Assembly: GCA_002067635.1 (NCBI GenBank)
Contig: MVRB01000222.1
Location: 1 to 24,177, forward strand
Direction: 5' to 3'
Source of the DNA: Methanomassiliicoccales archaeon PtaU1.Bin030
GTDB lineage: Archaea > Thermoplasmatota > Thermoplasmata > Methanomassiliicoccales > Methanomassiliicoccaceae
Length of the DNA: 24,177 bases
Both the position numbers and the translations under genes were made by a program. Numbering within the stretch: position 1 is the stretch's first letter; each line of letters opens with the position of its first letter. Shown here piece by piece: positions 14,380 to 22,186 of the stretch. The notes beneath the pieces are model-generated. The model saw only the letters and a list, made by a program, of their open reading frames with translations, ran no database searches and was not told where the DNA came from.

Positions 14380-16152
14380 CTACATCCTCGTTTCGTACCA
14401 ACCATAGTAGCTCTGCCCCTCGCTGTAGATCAGGGAACCTAGGGAGGTGAGAGATGGGAGGGAGTTGGCCTTCACAGTGGTATCCGAGATGGTGTACAGG
14501 ACATCACCGATGTACAGGGAACGGGTCACGGTGGCATCCTTGTGTGTTATCGCCCCGATCTGATCGATGCCTGTCTCCCCCACCTCTAGGACCAGTCCCA
14601 CCGACCATGGGCGCTCGTAGGTCCAGTACTCCGCCCCTCCGGAGTACGGGTTGAAGGTCACGGGGATCACCAGTAAATTCCTGGCGGCGTCGTAGAGCAC
14701 TGCCCTGTGGTCGTATTGCGCAGCTGAGTAGGAGTAGCCCTCGACCAGGTAGGTATCTATCTCTCTCATGTTCCCTGGGTCGCTGACGTTGTACAGTGAG
14801 ACCTTCACGGAGCCGTTCTCGAAGCCGATGCCCAGAAGTCCGTTCCCCACCATCTGCAGGTAAGTGGACGCTCCCGGGACCTTCAGCTCGCCCATGACCA
14901 CAGGGTCGTCCTCGGACAGGTCGATGATGAAGAGAGGGTCGACCTGCCTGAAGGTGACCATATAGAGGCGGTCGTCCAGATAGCGGGTGGAGTAGATGCT
15001 CTCCCCCGCTGCTATTCCCTCAAGGGAGCCGACCTCCCTCAGCGTCATGTCCAGGATGTGGACCTGGTTGTCGGTCTCCTCGCCGTGCGAGGTGGTGGCC
15101 ATGCGGAGCCTCCCGTCCTTTTCGTCCAATGCGAACTGGTTGAGGGGAGCCCCCTCAACGGACCCCTGTGCACTGAGGGTCATCCGGGTCCCGTCGACCG
15201 CGATCCGATATATGGTGGTGGTCAGTGAGCCTTGTGCTGTTGTGAACAGGCCAGAGGAAGCCCCTTCCCACCGTGGCATGGTGAGATATAGTGAGGTAGC
15301 GGACATGTAACACACCGAGGAGGGGCCTGCCAGGGCTGTGAGGTTGCTCCTGCTTCCGTCGACGACGTCCAATGCTAGGACGTTCACGAAGGAGGACACG
15401 GATGGGCATGCGGGATCGTAGCAGATGGAGGTCGATGCCACGTCCTCGGTGCCGTGATCGCTCAAGACCTGCGGTACGATGATGTCACCACCTGAAAGCA
15501 CGCTCTGCTCGGTAATAAGGTAGACCACGCTGCCCACCATCCTGGAGGATATTGGGTGACCGGTGATCCCGCCCAACAGCACCTTGGTGGGGTTGTATGG
15601 GTCGCTCACATCGTATATCTGGATGCAGGTTCGGGAGGAGTGGTACGGGTAGATGTATGATAGGGATATGTCCTCGCCTGGATATGAGCTGCCTGTGGGG
15701 CCGCTCGAAATCTCAAAGTCGCTATAGATGACTACCAGCAGATCCTCATGGAGGTAGAGGCCCTGGATGGTGACGTTGGCGCTGCTTCCGATCTCCACGT
15801 AGGTGGTGTTCGATAAGGAGGGCATGGTGTCGATCAGGTGCACCTTGTTCCGCTCTGCTATGAATAGGGTCCTCCCGTCAGTCTTGACCAGGTCGCTCTC
15901 GTCCACGCCATCGACCTGCACGTTCGTCCGGGAATAGGAGCCGGATGCCGCCGTATCCACCTCCGACACAGCTTCTTGACGTCCCGCGTCCTGCTTTTCA
16001 CCGTGAGTGCTGATAAAATACCGCATCTCCGCGTCCGTTGTGAAGCGGGTCAGCTCACTGGCTTGAGCGGGTTCGCTAGAATGGGTGACCGCGAGACCGG
16101 ACAGAAGGAAGGCCGTCACTAATGCTATTGGCAGCGCAGGCAGAGGTTTCAT
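14380..16152 (-). CDS. Secreted beta-propeller domain protein
   Basis: 590 residues. N-terminal signal peptide about 1-30 (ALPIALVTAFLLSGLAV, cleavage near AQA-SEL). The hallmark of the secreted beta-propeller family (Pfam Beta_propel type), SRTNVQVDGVDESDLVKTDG, lies near 74-93, followed by repeated beta-rich blades (KVHLIDT, CIQIYDVSDPYNPTKV, QVHILDM, LFIIDLSEDDPVV, VSLYNVSDPGNM), each with a V-x-L-Y/I-D pattern. It runs to the C-terminus with no membrane anchor. Archaeal relatives are cell-surface proteins of unknown role. TATA box CTTAAATC (16177-16184) is at leaderless distance from ATG 16152, and an 18-base near-palindrome lies just upstream. Followed by the HTH gene; divergent from the surface protein gene. 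Ends with TAG. Confidence 0.9.
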   Translation of the reverse strand: MKPLPALPIALVTAFLLSGLAVTHSSEPAQASELTRFTTDAEMRYFISTHGEKQDAGRQEAVSEVDTAASGSYSRTNVQVDGVDESDLVKTDGRTLFIAERNKVHLIDTMPSLSNTTYVEIGSSANVTIQGLYLHEDLLVVIYSDFEISSGPTGSSYPGEDISLSYIYPYHSSRTCIQIYDVSDPYNPTKVLLGGITGHPISSRMVGSVVYLITEQSVLSGGDIIVPQVLSDHGTEDVASTSICYDPACPSVSSFVNVLALDVVDGSRSNLTALAGPSSVCYMSATSLYLTMPRWEGASSGLFTTAQGSLTTTIYRIAVDGTRMTLSAQGSVEGAPLNQFALDEKDGRLRMATTSHGEETDNQVHILDMTLREVGSLEGIAAGESIYSTRYLDDRLYMVTFRQVDPLFIIDLSEDDPVVMGELKVPGASTYLQMVGNGLLGIGFENGSVKVSLYNVSDPGNMREIDTYLVEGYSYSAAQYDHRAVLYDAARNLLVIPVTFNPYSGGAEYWTYERPWSVGLVLEVGETGIDQIGAITHKDATVTRSLYIGDVLYTISDTTVKANSLPSLTSLGSLIYSEGQSYYGWYETRM

Positions 16153-16176
16153 CGTTCTGGAATCTCCCGGTCTCCC

Positions 16177-16184
16177 CTTAAATC
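16177..16184 (-). promoter_or_regulatory. TATA box for the propeller/HTH operon
   Basis: Minus strand GATTTAAG, centred about 27 bases before ATG 16152, so the transcript should be leaderless. The near-palindrome at 16195-16212 begins 11 bases upstream of it. Confidence 0.5.
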
Positions 16185-16194
16185 CTCTTTTCCC

Positions 16195-16212
16195 GTTGAC
16201 CGATCCGTCAAC
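16195..16212. promoter_or_regulatory. Near-palindromic operator candidate
   Basis: GTTGACcGATCcGTCAAC: six-base arms that are perfect inverted copies, and a central GATC; only the two bases flanking GATC break full symmetry. It sits immediately upstream of the TATA/BRE region of the propeller operon, in the 180-base interval shared with the divergent surface protein gene. A two-fold symmetric site of this size suits a dimeric winged-helix regulator, and the operon encodes one; the link is inferred. Confidence 0.55.
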
Positions 16213-16298
16213 GAAGACCGCGTGAATTTTTGATAGCGGAATAAAGACATCAAATTTGTCCAGAACACTTATTGCTTTAAAATTTGAACATACAATAA

Positions 16299-16307
16299 TT
16301 ATAAAAA
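16299..16307 (+). promoter_or_regulatory. TATA box for the surface protein gene
   Basis: TTATAAAAA at 16299-16307, centred about 30 bases before GTG 16333, giving a nearly leaderless mRNA. It supports GTG 16333; the ATG at 16309 is followed by a stop after four codons. Confidence 0.55.
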
Positions 16308-16332
16308 CATGCAGTTCAAATAGGATTGAGCC

Positions 16333-17988
16333 GTGCGGCCGCGAACAATAAAACTTCTTACATTGTTGGTGTGCCTCGGGATGTCGGTCCCTATCCTGGG
16401 GGTCCTTCCGACCTCAGTAGGTGCTGCCGAGACAAAGGTCATACTCTCCGAAGACTTCGAGGGGCGCTTTCCTGGGGAGTGGTCGAGGGGCGACAGCAAC
16501 GAGGCTTCGGACCAGGACTACTGGGGCACCACTCAGTACATGTCGGTATCCTCGTCCCACTCCGCTTACTGTGCGGCCAAGGGAGAGAACTCCCAATACG
16601 GGGAGGCCTCCAACGTCGACATTGACGGGAAAGGCGATCCCTTCTGGGCCTCCCCCTCCGACTACACGCTGCGCTATGATACCAACATGGACTCCTACAT
16701 GGTACGGGAGCTGGATCTGGATGAGGGGTTCGCATCTCTGACACTGAAGTTCAGCTACTGGGCAATGACGGGCAGCTCCCAGACAAGCCTGGGTGATGAC
16801 TACCTGTGGATCTCGGCGACAACCTCGACTGACAGGGACCCGGATCTGAGCGATTACGATGAGGTGTGGCGTCAGGCGGCGTCCGATTCCTCTGGATGGA
16901 GGTCAGTGACCGTGAACCTGCCCCAGGGCACCACTTGGATTGGCATCAATTTCCACTCCGGCCCCATGACCCCCGAGGGGGGGCCATACATCGGAGCGTT
17001 CGTGGACGATATCCAGGTGGAGGCAGAGGTAAAGACGGAGATCTTCTCCCACATCACCGACCTTCCGGCATCTACCAATCAGACCACCTTCTTCTTCACC
17101 GTCGTTGTGGACGGGGACGTGGACCAGTGGACGAAGGTCGAGATATACTACCGGATCAACGGGATAGGCGATTTCAAGCAGTACACCACCGCCTCCAATC
17201 CCATGGGCCGGTGGGATGTGGGAACCATCACGTTCCACTCCATGGGCAGTGGACAGTATGAGCTCTTCTCCCGAGCCTACAACAGCCTCTGGAGCAGGGA
17301 GGCCATGAAGACCGTTGCCGATGCCACCATCATCGTAGATACTGTCCCGCCGACCGCTGTCCATTCCTTGTCTGGAACGTTGGCTAGCGGCGGCTGGTAC
17401 TCTTCCGCGGTCAGGGTGTACATCAATGCGACCGACGACGGCAGCGGGGTCCTGTCCATCAGCTACCGCTGGGATGATGGGCAGTGGGCCCAGTACCGTG
17501 GGCCGGTGACCATGGATGAGGACGGCGACCATGTCCTGCAGTACTTCGCCACTGACTATGCCGGGAACTCGCAGGCGGTCCGCACGGTCTCCAACATACG
17601 CCTCGACCGCTCAGGCCCTGTTGTGACCTTCGAGGCCACCCAGGGGTGTAACTTCCCTAACGGAGACATCACAATAGGCTTTGACCTGTCGGAACCGGCC
17701 TCGGGCATCAGCTTCCTCGGATACAGCGTTGACGGAGGGATTATCATCTCCCTGTCGGGGTCGGCCCGCCAGATCACCTTGACAGGGCTGGAAGTTGGCT
17801 CTCACAACATCGTGCTGACGGCCCGGGACGGGGTCGGTAATCCCTCCCAGACGCTTTTGCAGTTCACCGTGGGAGATGAGGCTGAGGACGATCCCGTGGT
17901 AGGAACGGCGCTGTCGGTGGCCATGCTGGCGGTCATAGCGTTCCCCTTGGCAGGTGCCGTCATCATGCTGTCCCGCCGCAAGAACTAG
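16333..17988 (+). CDS. Surface-anchored multi-domain protein (jelly-roll plus Ig-like domains)
   Basis: 551 residues from GTG 16333. Signal peptide about 1-31 (IKLLTLLVCLGMSVPILGVL). Then a MAM/concanavalin-like jelly-roll domain (about 36-218) that opens with ILSEDFEG and closes with GAFVDDIQVEAEV, a pattern common in secreted archaeal and bacterial proteins. Three beta-sandwich domains follow: about 228-320, 322-410 (SYRWDDGQWAQYRGPVTM and HVLQYFATDYAGN, like Ig-like/OmpL47-type repeats) and 411-512. A transmembrane helix (about 520-544) with a short RRKN tail anchors the C-terminus, leaving the rest outside. No catalytic motif is visible, so an adhesive or structural role is likely. Divergent from the propeller operon across a possible operator, which suggests joint regulation. 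Ends in TAG three bases before the convergent glycosylase gene. Confidence 0.85.
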   Translation: MRPRTIKLLTLLVCLGMSVPILGVLPTSVGAAETKVILSEDFEGRFPGEWSRGDSNEASDQDYWGTTQYMSVSSSHSAYCAAKGENSQYGEASNVDIDGKGDPFWASPSDYTLRYDTNMDSYMVRELDLDEGFASLTLKFSYWAMTGSSQTSLGDDYLWISATTSTDRDPDLSDYDEVWRQAASDSSGWRSVTVNLPQGTTWIGINFHSGPMTPEGGPYIGAFVDDIQVEAEVKTEIFSHITDLPASTNQTTFFFTVVVDGDVDQWTKVEIYYRINGIGDFKQYTTASNPMGRWDVGTITFHSMGSGQYELFSRAYNSLWSREAMKTVADATIIVDTVPPTAVHSLSGTLASGGWYSSAVRVYINATDDGSGVLSISYRWDDGQWAQYRGPVTMDEDGDHVLQYFATDYAGNSQAVRTVSNIRLDRSGPVVTFEATQGCNFPNGDITIGFDLSEPASGISFLGYSVDGGIIISLSGSARQITLTGLEVGSHNIVLTARDGVGNPSQTLLQFTVGDEAEDDPVVGTALSVAMLAVIAFPLAGAVIMLSRRKN

Positions 17989-17991
17989 GGT

Positions 17992-18651
17992 TCATGGTCT
18001 TCGGCTAACGTAGGGGTCCCCGTGAAGTAGGAACCGCCACGGCCAAAGTGCCGCTTCCTGGGCGTACTCGACCCCGATCCTCTTGGAGGTAACGACCTTC
18101 ACCTCGTCATCGCCCCTGGTGAAGTGCAGGTCGCTCTGGACCATATCCATGCCGTTGTTCTCCCTTGTCAGTCCATAGGCTATGCACAGTTTCGAAGGGC
18201 CTGAGCACAGCTTCCTTCGGTCCGCCTCGTCCTTGGTGAGGATCCCGCGTCGGGAGGCCATGATCTCCACTCCCTGGGAAGGGCGTACCGCCCTCAGGAG
18301 GACCGCCTCCGGGGTCCCCGGCGGGCCGCATACTACATTGAGGCAGTGGTACTTCCCGTAGATAGGGTAGATATAGGCGTGGGCGGGCGGGCCCCACATG
18401 ACCTCGTTCCTGGCTGTCCTGCGTCCCCTGAACGTATGTGCGGCGGGGTCCTCCACGCCACAATAGGCCTCGGTCTCCACGATCGTCCCGGACACCGTGC
18501 CTTCGGCTGACCTGCGGACCAGGTTCATCCCGATGAGGTCCCTTGCTACGTCCAGTGCGGAACGTGCGAAGAAATCACGCGAGATCGTTCCCTTCACCCC
18601 CCCGGGATGCTCACGGGACCTATTGGACCTTTCTTTCAAAGGGCCAGACAT
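17992..18651 (-). CDS. 3-methyladenine DNA glycosylase (AAG/MPG family)
   Basis: Base-excision repair enzyme that flips out and removes alkylated or deaminated purines. 219 residues, normal for prokaryotic MPG proteins. Conserved start ISRDFFARSALDVARDLIG (about 23-41); VETEAYCG (about 58-65), whose glutamate activates the water; AARNEVM-type segment RRTARNEVM; and IYPIYGKYHCLNVV (about 94-107), which contains the base-intercalating tyrosine region. The first 22 residues are not conserved; GTG 18597 is an alternative start. It shares an A/T-rich promoter stretch with the divergent membrane protein gene, and its stop is three bases from that of the convergent surface protein gene. Confidence 0.93.
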   Translation of the reverse strand: MSGPLKERSNRSREHPGGVKGTISRDFFARSALDVARDLIGMNLVRRSAEGTVSGTIVETEAYCGVEDPAAHTFRGRRTARNEVMWGPPAHAYIYPIYGKYHCLNVVCGPPGTPEAVLLRAVRPSQGVEIMASRRGILTKDEADRRKLCSGPSKLCIAYGLTRENNGMDMVQSDLHFTRGDDEVKVVTSKRIGVEYAQEAALWPWRFLLHGDPYVSRRP

Positions 18652-18691
18652 TCGCTGGTATCGGTACTGATAATGGGACTCACCCCTGAAA

Positions 18692-18700
18692 GCTTAATAA
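18692..18700. promoter_or_regulatory. Shared bidirectional TATA-like box
   Basis: GCTTAATAA serves plausibly in both directions: on the minus strand it predicts a start near 18669 with an 18-base leader to MPG ATG 18651; on the plus strand it predicts a start near 18722 and a leader of about 60 bases to ATG 18782. It also excludes ATG 18701, which would precede the transcription start. Confidence 0.4.
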
Positions 18701-18781
18701 ATGGATGGCCAATCCTTGCGATGCCCAGCATGGGTAGGCAAACTGGCTGACTTTCAGCCCCCTAACATCCAAGGTAAGAAA

Positions 18782-19381
18782 ATGATGGACCTGCTTTTAA
18801 CGATACTGCTGTACGCCTTCCTGGGCGGCGCGATCAAATATATAGACCAGGCCTACGACGAACGTTCCTACTCCCTGCGGTCGGCGGGAACCCTGGCGGT
18901 GATGGCAGGGGTTACCATGGGCTACCTTATGGCCCGGGACAGCCCCTTCTCCACCGCGTTCTTCGCGGCTATGCTGATATCCCTGGTCCTGGCGCGCAAG
19001 ATAGACAACCGCGCGTTCGCCCTCGGGACCGCTCTGGCTGTGGCCTCGCTGCTGGCCTTCTATCCGAGCAGCAATGTCACATGGTATCTGGTCCCCCTTA
19101 TTATCTTCCTGCTGGCCGGCTTCGTCGACGAGGTAGCCGATGGGCTGGTGGACAAATACCGCCTTGATGGTTTCCTGCAGATGTTCCTCAACTACCGTCC
19201 GTTCAGCGACTTCGCCCTCTTCGGCATGATGCTGGCAGGGATATTCCCATGGGCATACCTGCTACCGTACTTCGCCTTCACCATCTCCTATATGTTCGTG
19301 GAGAGATGCTCGGAGAGGGAGTACTCCCTCAACGACGGCTTCTCGTGGATAAAGCATCGGGTGCTAAGGCGGGCCAACTAG
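18782..19381 (+). CDS. Polytopic membrane protein, function unknown
   Basis: 199 residues from ATG 18782, a tandem ATG after AAGGTAAG. The frame is open to ATG 18701, but the added residues are polar and the promoter lies there. Six or so hydrophobic stretches: 3-17, 34-52, 58-75, 81-95, 101-120 and 145-170. Conserved-looking polar segments are KYIDQAYDERSYSLRS (about 19-34) and DEVADGLVDKYRLDGF (about 115-130), whose acidic residues lie close to membrane segments as in some metal or lipid-phosphate enzymes, but I recognise no family motif. Its stop overlaps that of the convergent DUF3795 gene within a CTAG. Confidence 0.7.
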   Translation: MMDLLLTILLYAFLGGAIKYIDQAYDERSYSLRSAGTLAVMAGVTMGYLMARDSPFSTAFFAAMLISLVLARKIDNRAFALGTALAVASLLAFYPSSNVTWYLVPLIIFLLAGFVDEVADGLVDKYRLDGFLQMFLNYRPFSDFALFGMMLAGIFPWAYLLPYFAFTISYMFVERCSEREYSLNDGFSWIKHRVLRRAN

Positions 19382-19614
19382 CCCTTACCGCTGATGTACT
19401 GGCAGTACCCATGGGATATGGGGCCCTTGCGGGTGGTCTCACAGGGGAAGTCCAGGCACCGGAAGCACGTGTCGATCCCCCTGCGGGATGCACAGGTGCA
19501 GATCTCACAGAAGGGGTTCTCCCTAGGGACGCACCCTGCTTGGCCGTTGGGACACTTGCCCGCGGTCCGGCGGGGACAGGCCTCGCAGGCCACTCCGCAG
19601 ACACCTATCATCAT
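19378..19614 (-). CDS. DUF3795-like 12-cysteine protein
   Basis: 78 residues with 12 cysteines: C6, C10, C13, C21, C28, C36, C39, C41, C50, C53, C58 and C71. The opening GVCGVACEACP and the later CFRCLDFPC match the DUF3795 family of small Cys-rich prokaryotic proteins, expected to bind zinc or Fe-S clusters; no function is known. The ATG overlaps the stop of the preceding flavodoxin-fold gene (ATGA), so it is the last gene of a three-gene coupled operon with two flavoproteins, which hints at a redox role. The stop overlaps the convergent membrane protein's stop in CTAG. A complete small gene, not a fragment. Confidence 0.88.
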   Translation of the reverse strand: MMIGVCGVACEACPRRTAGKCPNGQAGCVPRENPFCEICTCASRRGIDTCFRCLDFPCETTRKGPISHGYCQYISGKG

Positions 19615-20276
19615 CTTCTCTCCTCCTCCATGTATGGTCGGTCCCGTATGCGGTCCAAGACGTTATTCTTTCGTGCCGCCCGGTCCCATGCCCTGTTAGC
19701 CGTGATATTATAAAGGAGTGAGGGGACGATGTTACGCCCCAAAAGATCTATGGCTCCCTGGGGAACGGCCTTGCCTTCGGCCAGGGCCGATACCGCCTGG
19801 TCGAGGGCCCTTCTCACGTTCCTAGCCACGCCTCCGGCGTCCTGCAGAGCGCGGCCTGCAAGGACGTTGCCTCCTCCCAGCGACAGCCCGCCCCTCCACT
19901 CCCAACCTATGTCCCGAGCGAACAGCCGGCAGATCGATAGGGAGGAGGTGTTGTTCCCTGAACCGATAAAGCCACAGTTCGCCATGGCCAGCAGGGCGCC
20001 CCCTCTCTTGATGCGACCGTGCATGGTCTCCATGACCCTCATCACCGCCGCAGGAGGTGAGTCCACATACGTGGGGAAGGATAGAATGGACAGGTCTGAA
20101 CGTTCCATTTCGGCGAGCAGATCGGTGAGACCTTCGGAGGTGGTCACGTCCCGGCACGCGTAGCGCTCCCCGACCTCCCATCCCCTGCTACGAAGGCCCT
20201 CGAGCATGTAGGCCCCCAGAGCACGGGAGGTCGACCTCTCTCCCCTGGGACTGCCTATCAGCAGAACCGCTCTCAC
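19611..20276 (-). CDS. Flavodoxin-fold FMN reductase-like protein
   Basis: 221 residues from GTG 20276, chosen because GTGA overlaps the stop of the upstream gene and the beta-strand VRAVLLIGSPRG follows at once; the open frame reaches 20366 but that sequence overlaps the upstream gene. FMN phosphate loop GSPRGERSTSRALG at about 8-21 and SFPTYVDSPPAAV near 71-83 are typical of NADPH-dependent FMN reductase/flavodoxin-like proteins. MANCGFIGSGNNTSSL near 105-120 forms the flavin-side loop. The C-terminal region (about 165-221) is longer than in simple FMN reductases and ends with a basic helix. There is no Fe-S cysteine cluster, unlike its upstream partner. Middle gene of the operon. Confidence 0.88.
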   Translation of the reverse strand: MRAVLLIGSPRGERSTSRALGAYMLEGLRSRGWEVGERYACRDVTTSEGLTDLLAEMERSDLSILSFPTYVDSPPAAVMRVMETMHGRIKRGGALLAMANCGFIGSGNNTSSLSICRLFARDIGWEWRGGLSLGGGNVLAGRALQDAGGVARNVRRALDQAVSALAEGKAVPQGAIDLLGRNIVPSLLYNITANRAWDRAARKNNVLDRIRDRPYMEEERR

Positions 20277-20848
20277 GGTGCTATCCCCGCCTTCAGTAAT
20301 GCTTCCCGGACCGCTATGGACGCCATCTCCGGTCGTTCGTTGGAGAACACCAGGGCCATGGCCCAACCGCTCGCGCGGAAGTTCAGCGCGTTCCTCTCGG
20401 ACAGCTCGCGGTAGGTGGCCTGGGCCTCGTGGTCACGATGAGGCAGGAGGCCCACGAACAACATACGCTGGACCATATCGTATCGGCGGGGATGCCTCGT
20501 TTCCCTGCCGCATCTCTCAAGGTAAGGGAGGGTGCTGCCGAGCATTCTGTCCAAGGCCTTCTTCAGCTGAGAGGAGTGACCGCCAAAGGTGACCGGGGTC
20601 AACAGGACGATCACGTGGGAGCTGACGAAGGAGCGCATGATCCCGTTAGCATCATCGTCGATGATACACTGGCCGGGCGTCCGCACCCAGCAGCCGAAGC
20701 ATCCCCTGCACTGCCCTATGCGCTTGTCCTTCAAACGCACGGTCTCGACCTGGTGGCCCATCTCCCGTAGGGCCGACTCAGATGCCTCGACGGCCGGCCT
20801 CATCTCCTCCCCAGCGGAACCGTCCAGCAGAAGCGCTCGAACGCACAA
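20273..20848 (-). CDS. Iron-sulfur flavoprotein homologue
   Basis: 191 residues from TTG 20848. Flavodoxin-like fold with N-terminal LLLDGSAGEEM and the cysteine set C47, C50, C53 and C61 (CRGCFGCW then PGQC), i.e. CX2CX2CX7C. That compact motif is the [4Fe-4S] ligand pattern of archaeal iron-sulfur flavoproteins (Isf), which move electrons through FMN and the cluster, for example in oxidative-stress defence. TPVTFGGHSSQLKKALDR near 83-100 is the usual FMN-site strand. The start is uncertain: GGAGGG directly abuts the TTG, which is too close for a normal site. First of three coupled genes (GTGA, then ATGA overlaps). Confidence 0.85.
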   Translation of the reverse strand: MCVRALLLDGSAGEEMRPAVEASESALREMGHQVETVRLKDKRIGQCRGCFGCWVRTPGQCIIDDDANGIMRSFVSSHVIVLLTPVTFGGHSSQLKKALDRMLGSTLPYLERCGRETRHPRRYDMVQRMLFVGLLPHRDHEAQATYRELSERNALNFRASGWAMALVFSNERPEMASIAVREALLKAGIAP

Positions 20849-20916
20849 CCCTCCGCCCCCTTCATGCCTGGAGGAGGATAAAGTAGATTCCCTGTTACAC
20901 GACGCGCTTCGATGCT

Positions 20917-20926
20917 AAAATTTAAG
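20917..20926 (+). promoter_or_regulatory. TATA box for the 104-residue membrane protein
   Basis: AAAATTTAAG centred about 27 bases before ATG 20950, leaderless spacing. A GGTGG stretch also precedes the ATG. Confidence 0.45.
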
Positions 20927-20949
20927 AATAGTTCGATGATGGTGGGACG

Positions 20950-21264
20950 ATGTCGTTCTCCAACAGAGGGGTGTCCAACTCCGCCCTAAAGCGGGTGTAT
21001 AACGTATGGCGTATGGCCGCCCTGTTCCTGAACTTCGGGGGTTTGCTCTTCTTCCTGTTGGCCCTCGATATGACAGACATTACCAAGCCGTTGATGGTCC
21101 TCTCAGTCGCCCTGCTGTGGTTGGCGGTGGTTGTATCCCGCAAGTATGTCAAAATGGAACAAGGGAAGACCTTCGAGCCGGTGGCCAAGTACTCTTACTA
21201 CATCAGCCTGTTCCTGGCCCTGGTCATATCGGTCCTTGCGGTAATAACCATCGTCCGTTGGTAG
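20950..21264 (+). CDS. Small membrane protein, function unknown
   Basis: 104 residues, three transmembrane helices: about 22-40 (MAALFLNFGGLLFFLLALD), 47-65 (PLMVLSVALLWLAVVVS) and 82-101 (YSYYISLFLALVISVLAVI). The basic N-terminus (SALKRVYNVWR) and the loop SRKYVKMEQGKTFEPVAK suggest a cytoplasmic N-terminus. No motif points to a function. The DNA-glycosylase gene lies 130 bases downstream in the same direction without an obvious promoter of its own. Ends with TAG. Confidence 0.7.
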   Translation: MSFSNRGVSNSALKRVYNVWRMAALFLNFGGLLFFLLALDMTDITKPLMVLSVALLWLAVVVSRKYVKMEQGKTFEPVAKYSYYISLFLALVISVLAVITIVRW

Positions 21265-21394
21265 AACGTGGAGAGGATGGACGCCGCCTTCTGGGACCAT
21301 GGGAGGGACGATGACATCCTGCCTCTCACGATCGGCGGCCCGGGACGGCCGTTGCCTTGGGCAGGAGGTCGTTCGTTGACCGCGGAGGTTTCTC

Positions 21395-22186
21395 ATGCCA
21401 GAGCTTCCTGAGGTGGAGACGTACAGACGCTACATCGAGAGCACCTCGATGCACCGCCCCATAATGAGGGCAGAGGCGAAGCATCCCCTCATCGTCCGCC
21501 CTTTCCAGGCCCGAACGATCAGCACGGCGGTGGAGGGGTCGGCGTTCCTTCGCTCATACAGGCACGGGAAGAACCTGTTCCTGGAGCTGAGCCGAGGAGG
21601 GTGGCTGACATGGCACTTCGGCATGACGGGGGAGCCGGTGTTCTTCGAGCGTATGAGGGATGAGCCCCCACACGACAGGTTCCTCTTCACCTTCGAGAAC
21701 GGTCACCTGGCCTTCAGCGACGCTAGGATGCTGGGGAGGATAGGGGTGACCGCTTCACCAGATGAGTACGTCAGAGAGAAGAAACTGGGGCCGGACGTTC
21801 TCACGCTGACCGAGGCGGATTTCACCAGAATACTGGAGCGCTCCCGGGGGGCTGCCAAGATGGTTCTCATGGACCAGCATAAGATGTCGGGAGTGGGCAA
21901 TCTGTACTCCGACGAAGCGCTCTTCCAGTCAGGGATAGACCCCCGGGCCCCGGTTCAGTGTCTTGGAAGCGGAGACAAGGAGCGCCTCTACCATAACGTG
22001 CGAAAGGTGCTCCGCCGTTCCATAGAGCGTGGAGGGGACCTGTCCCGGCTTCCTCAGACCTACCTCCTGCGCCACCGCTCCCGTGGAGAGCGGTGCCCGA
22101 GATGTGGCGGTGATCTACTCTCCATTCACCTGGGCGGACGCACCTCCTATTTCTGCCCCCATTGCCAGCGGGAGGGCGGGACTTGA
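21395..22186 (+). CDS. mutM: Formamidopyrimidine-DNA glycosylase (Fpg/MutM family)
   Basis: Bifunctional DNA glycosylase/AP lyase that removes oxidised purines such as 8-oxoguanine and formamidopyrimidines. 263 residues, near the 270 normal for Fpg. MPELPEVETY gives the catalytic proline P2 and glutamates E3 and E6; K59 lies in RHGKNLFL. Helix-two-turn-helix motif MSGVGNLYSDEALFQSGIDP around 169-188. The C-terminal zinc finger has C234, C237, C254 and C257, and R249 (GGRTSYFC) is the conserved beta-hairpin arginine. All key residues are intact. Fpg is mainly bacterial, so this gene may be acquired. It is coupled to the downstream hydrolase by a TTGA overlap. Confidence 0.93.
   Translation: MPELPEVETYRRYIESTSMHRPIMRAEAKHPLIVRPFQARTISTAVEGSAFLRSYRHGKNLFLELSRGGWLTWHFGMTGEPVFFERMRDEPPHDRFLFTFENGHLAFSDARMLGRIGVTASPDEYVREKKLGPDVLTLTEADFTRILERSRGAAKMVLMDQHKMSGVGNLYSDEALFQSGIDPRAPVQCLGSGDKERLYHNVRKVLRRSIERGGDLSRLPQTYLLRHRSRGERCPRCGGDLLSIHLGGRTSYFCPHCQREGGT

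Noticed and set aside
20277..20366. N-terminal extension of the middle flavodoxin-fold gene
   Set aside because: It lies over the C-terminus of the upstream gene in another frame; the GTGA overlap at 20273-20276 is the natural start.
21277..21414. About 45-codon frame starting ATG 21277 that runs into the Fpg start
   Set aside because: Overlaps the strongly supported MPELPEVE start and shows no protein-like pattern.
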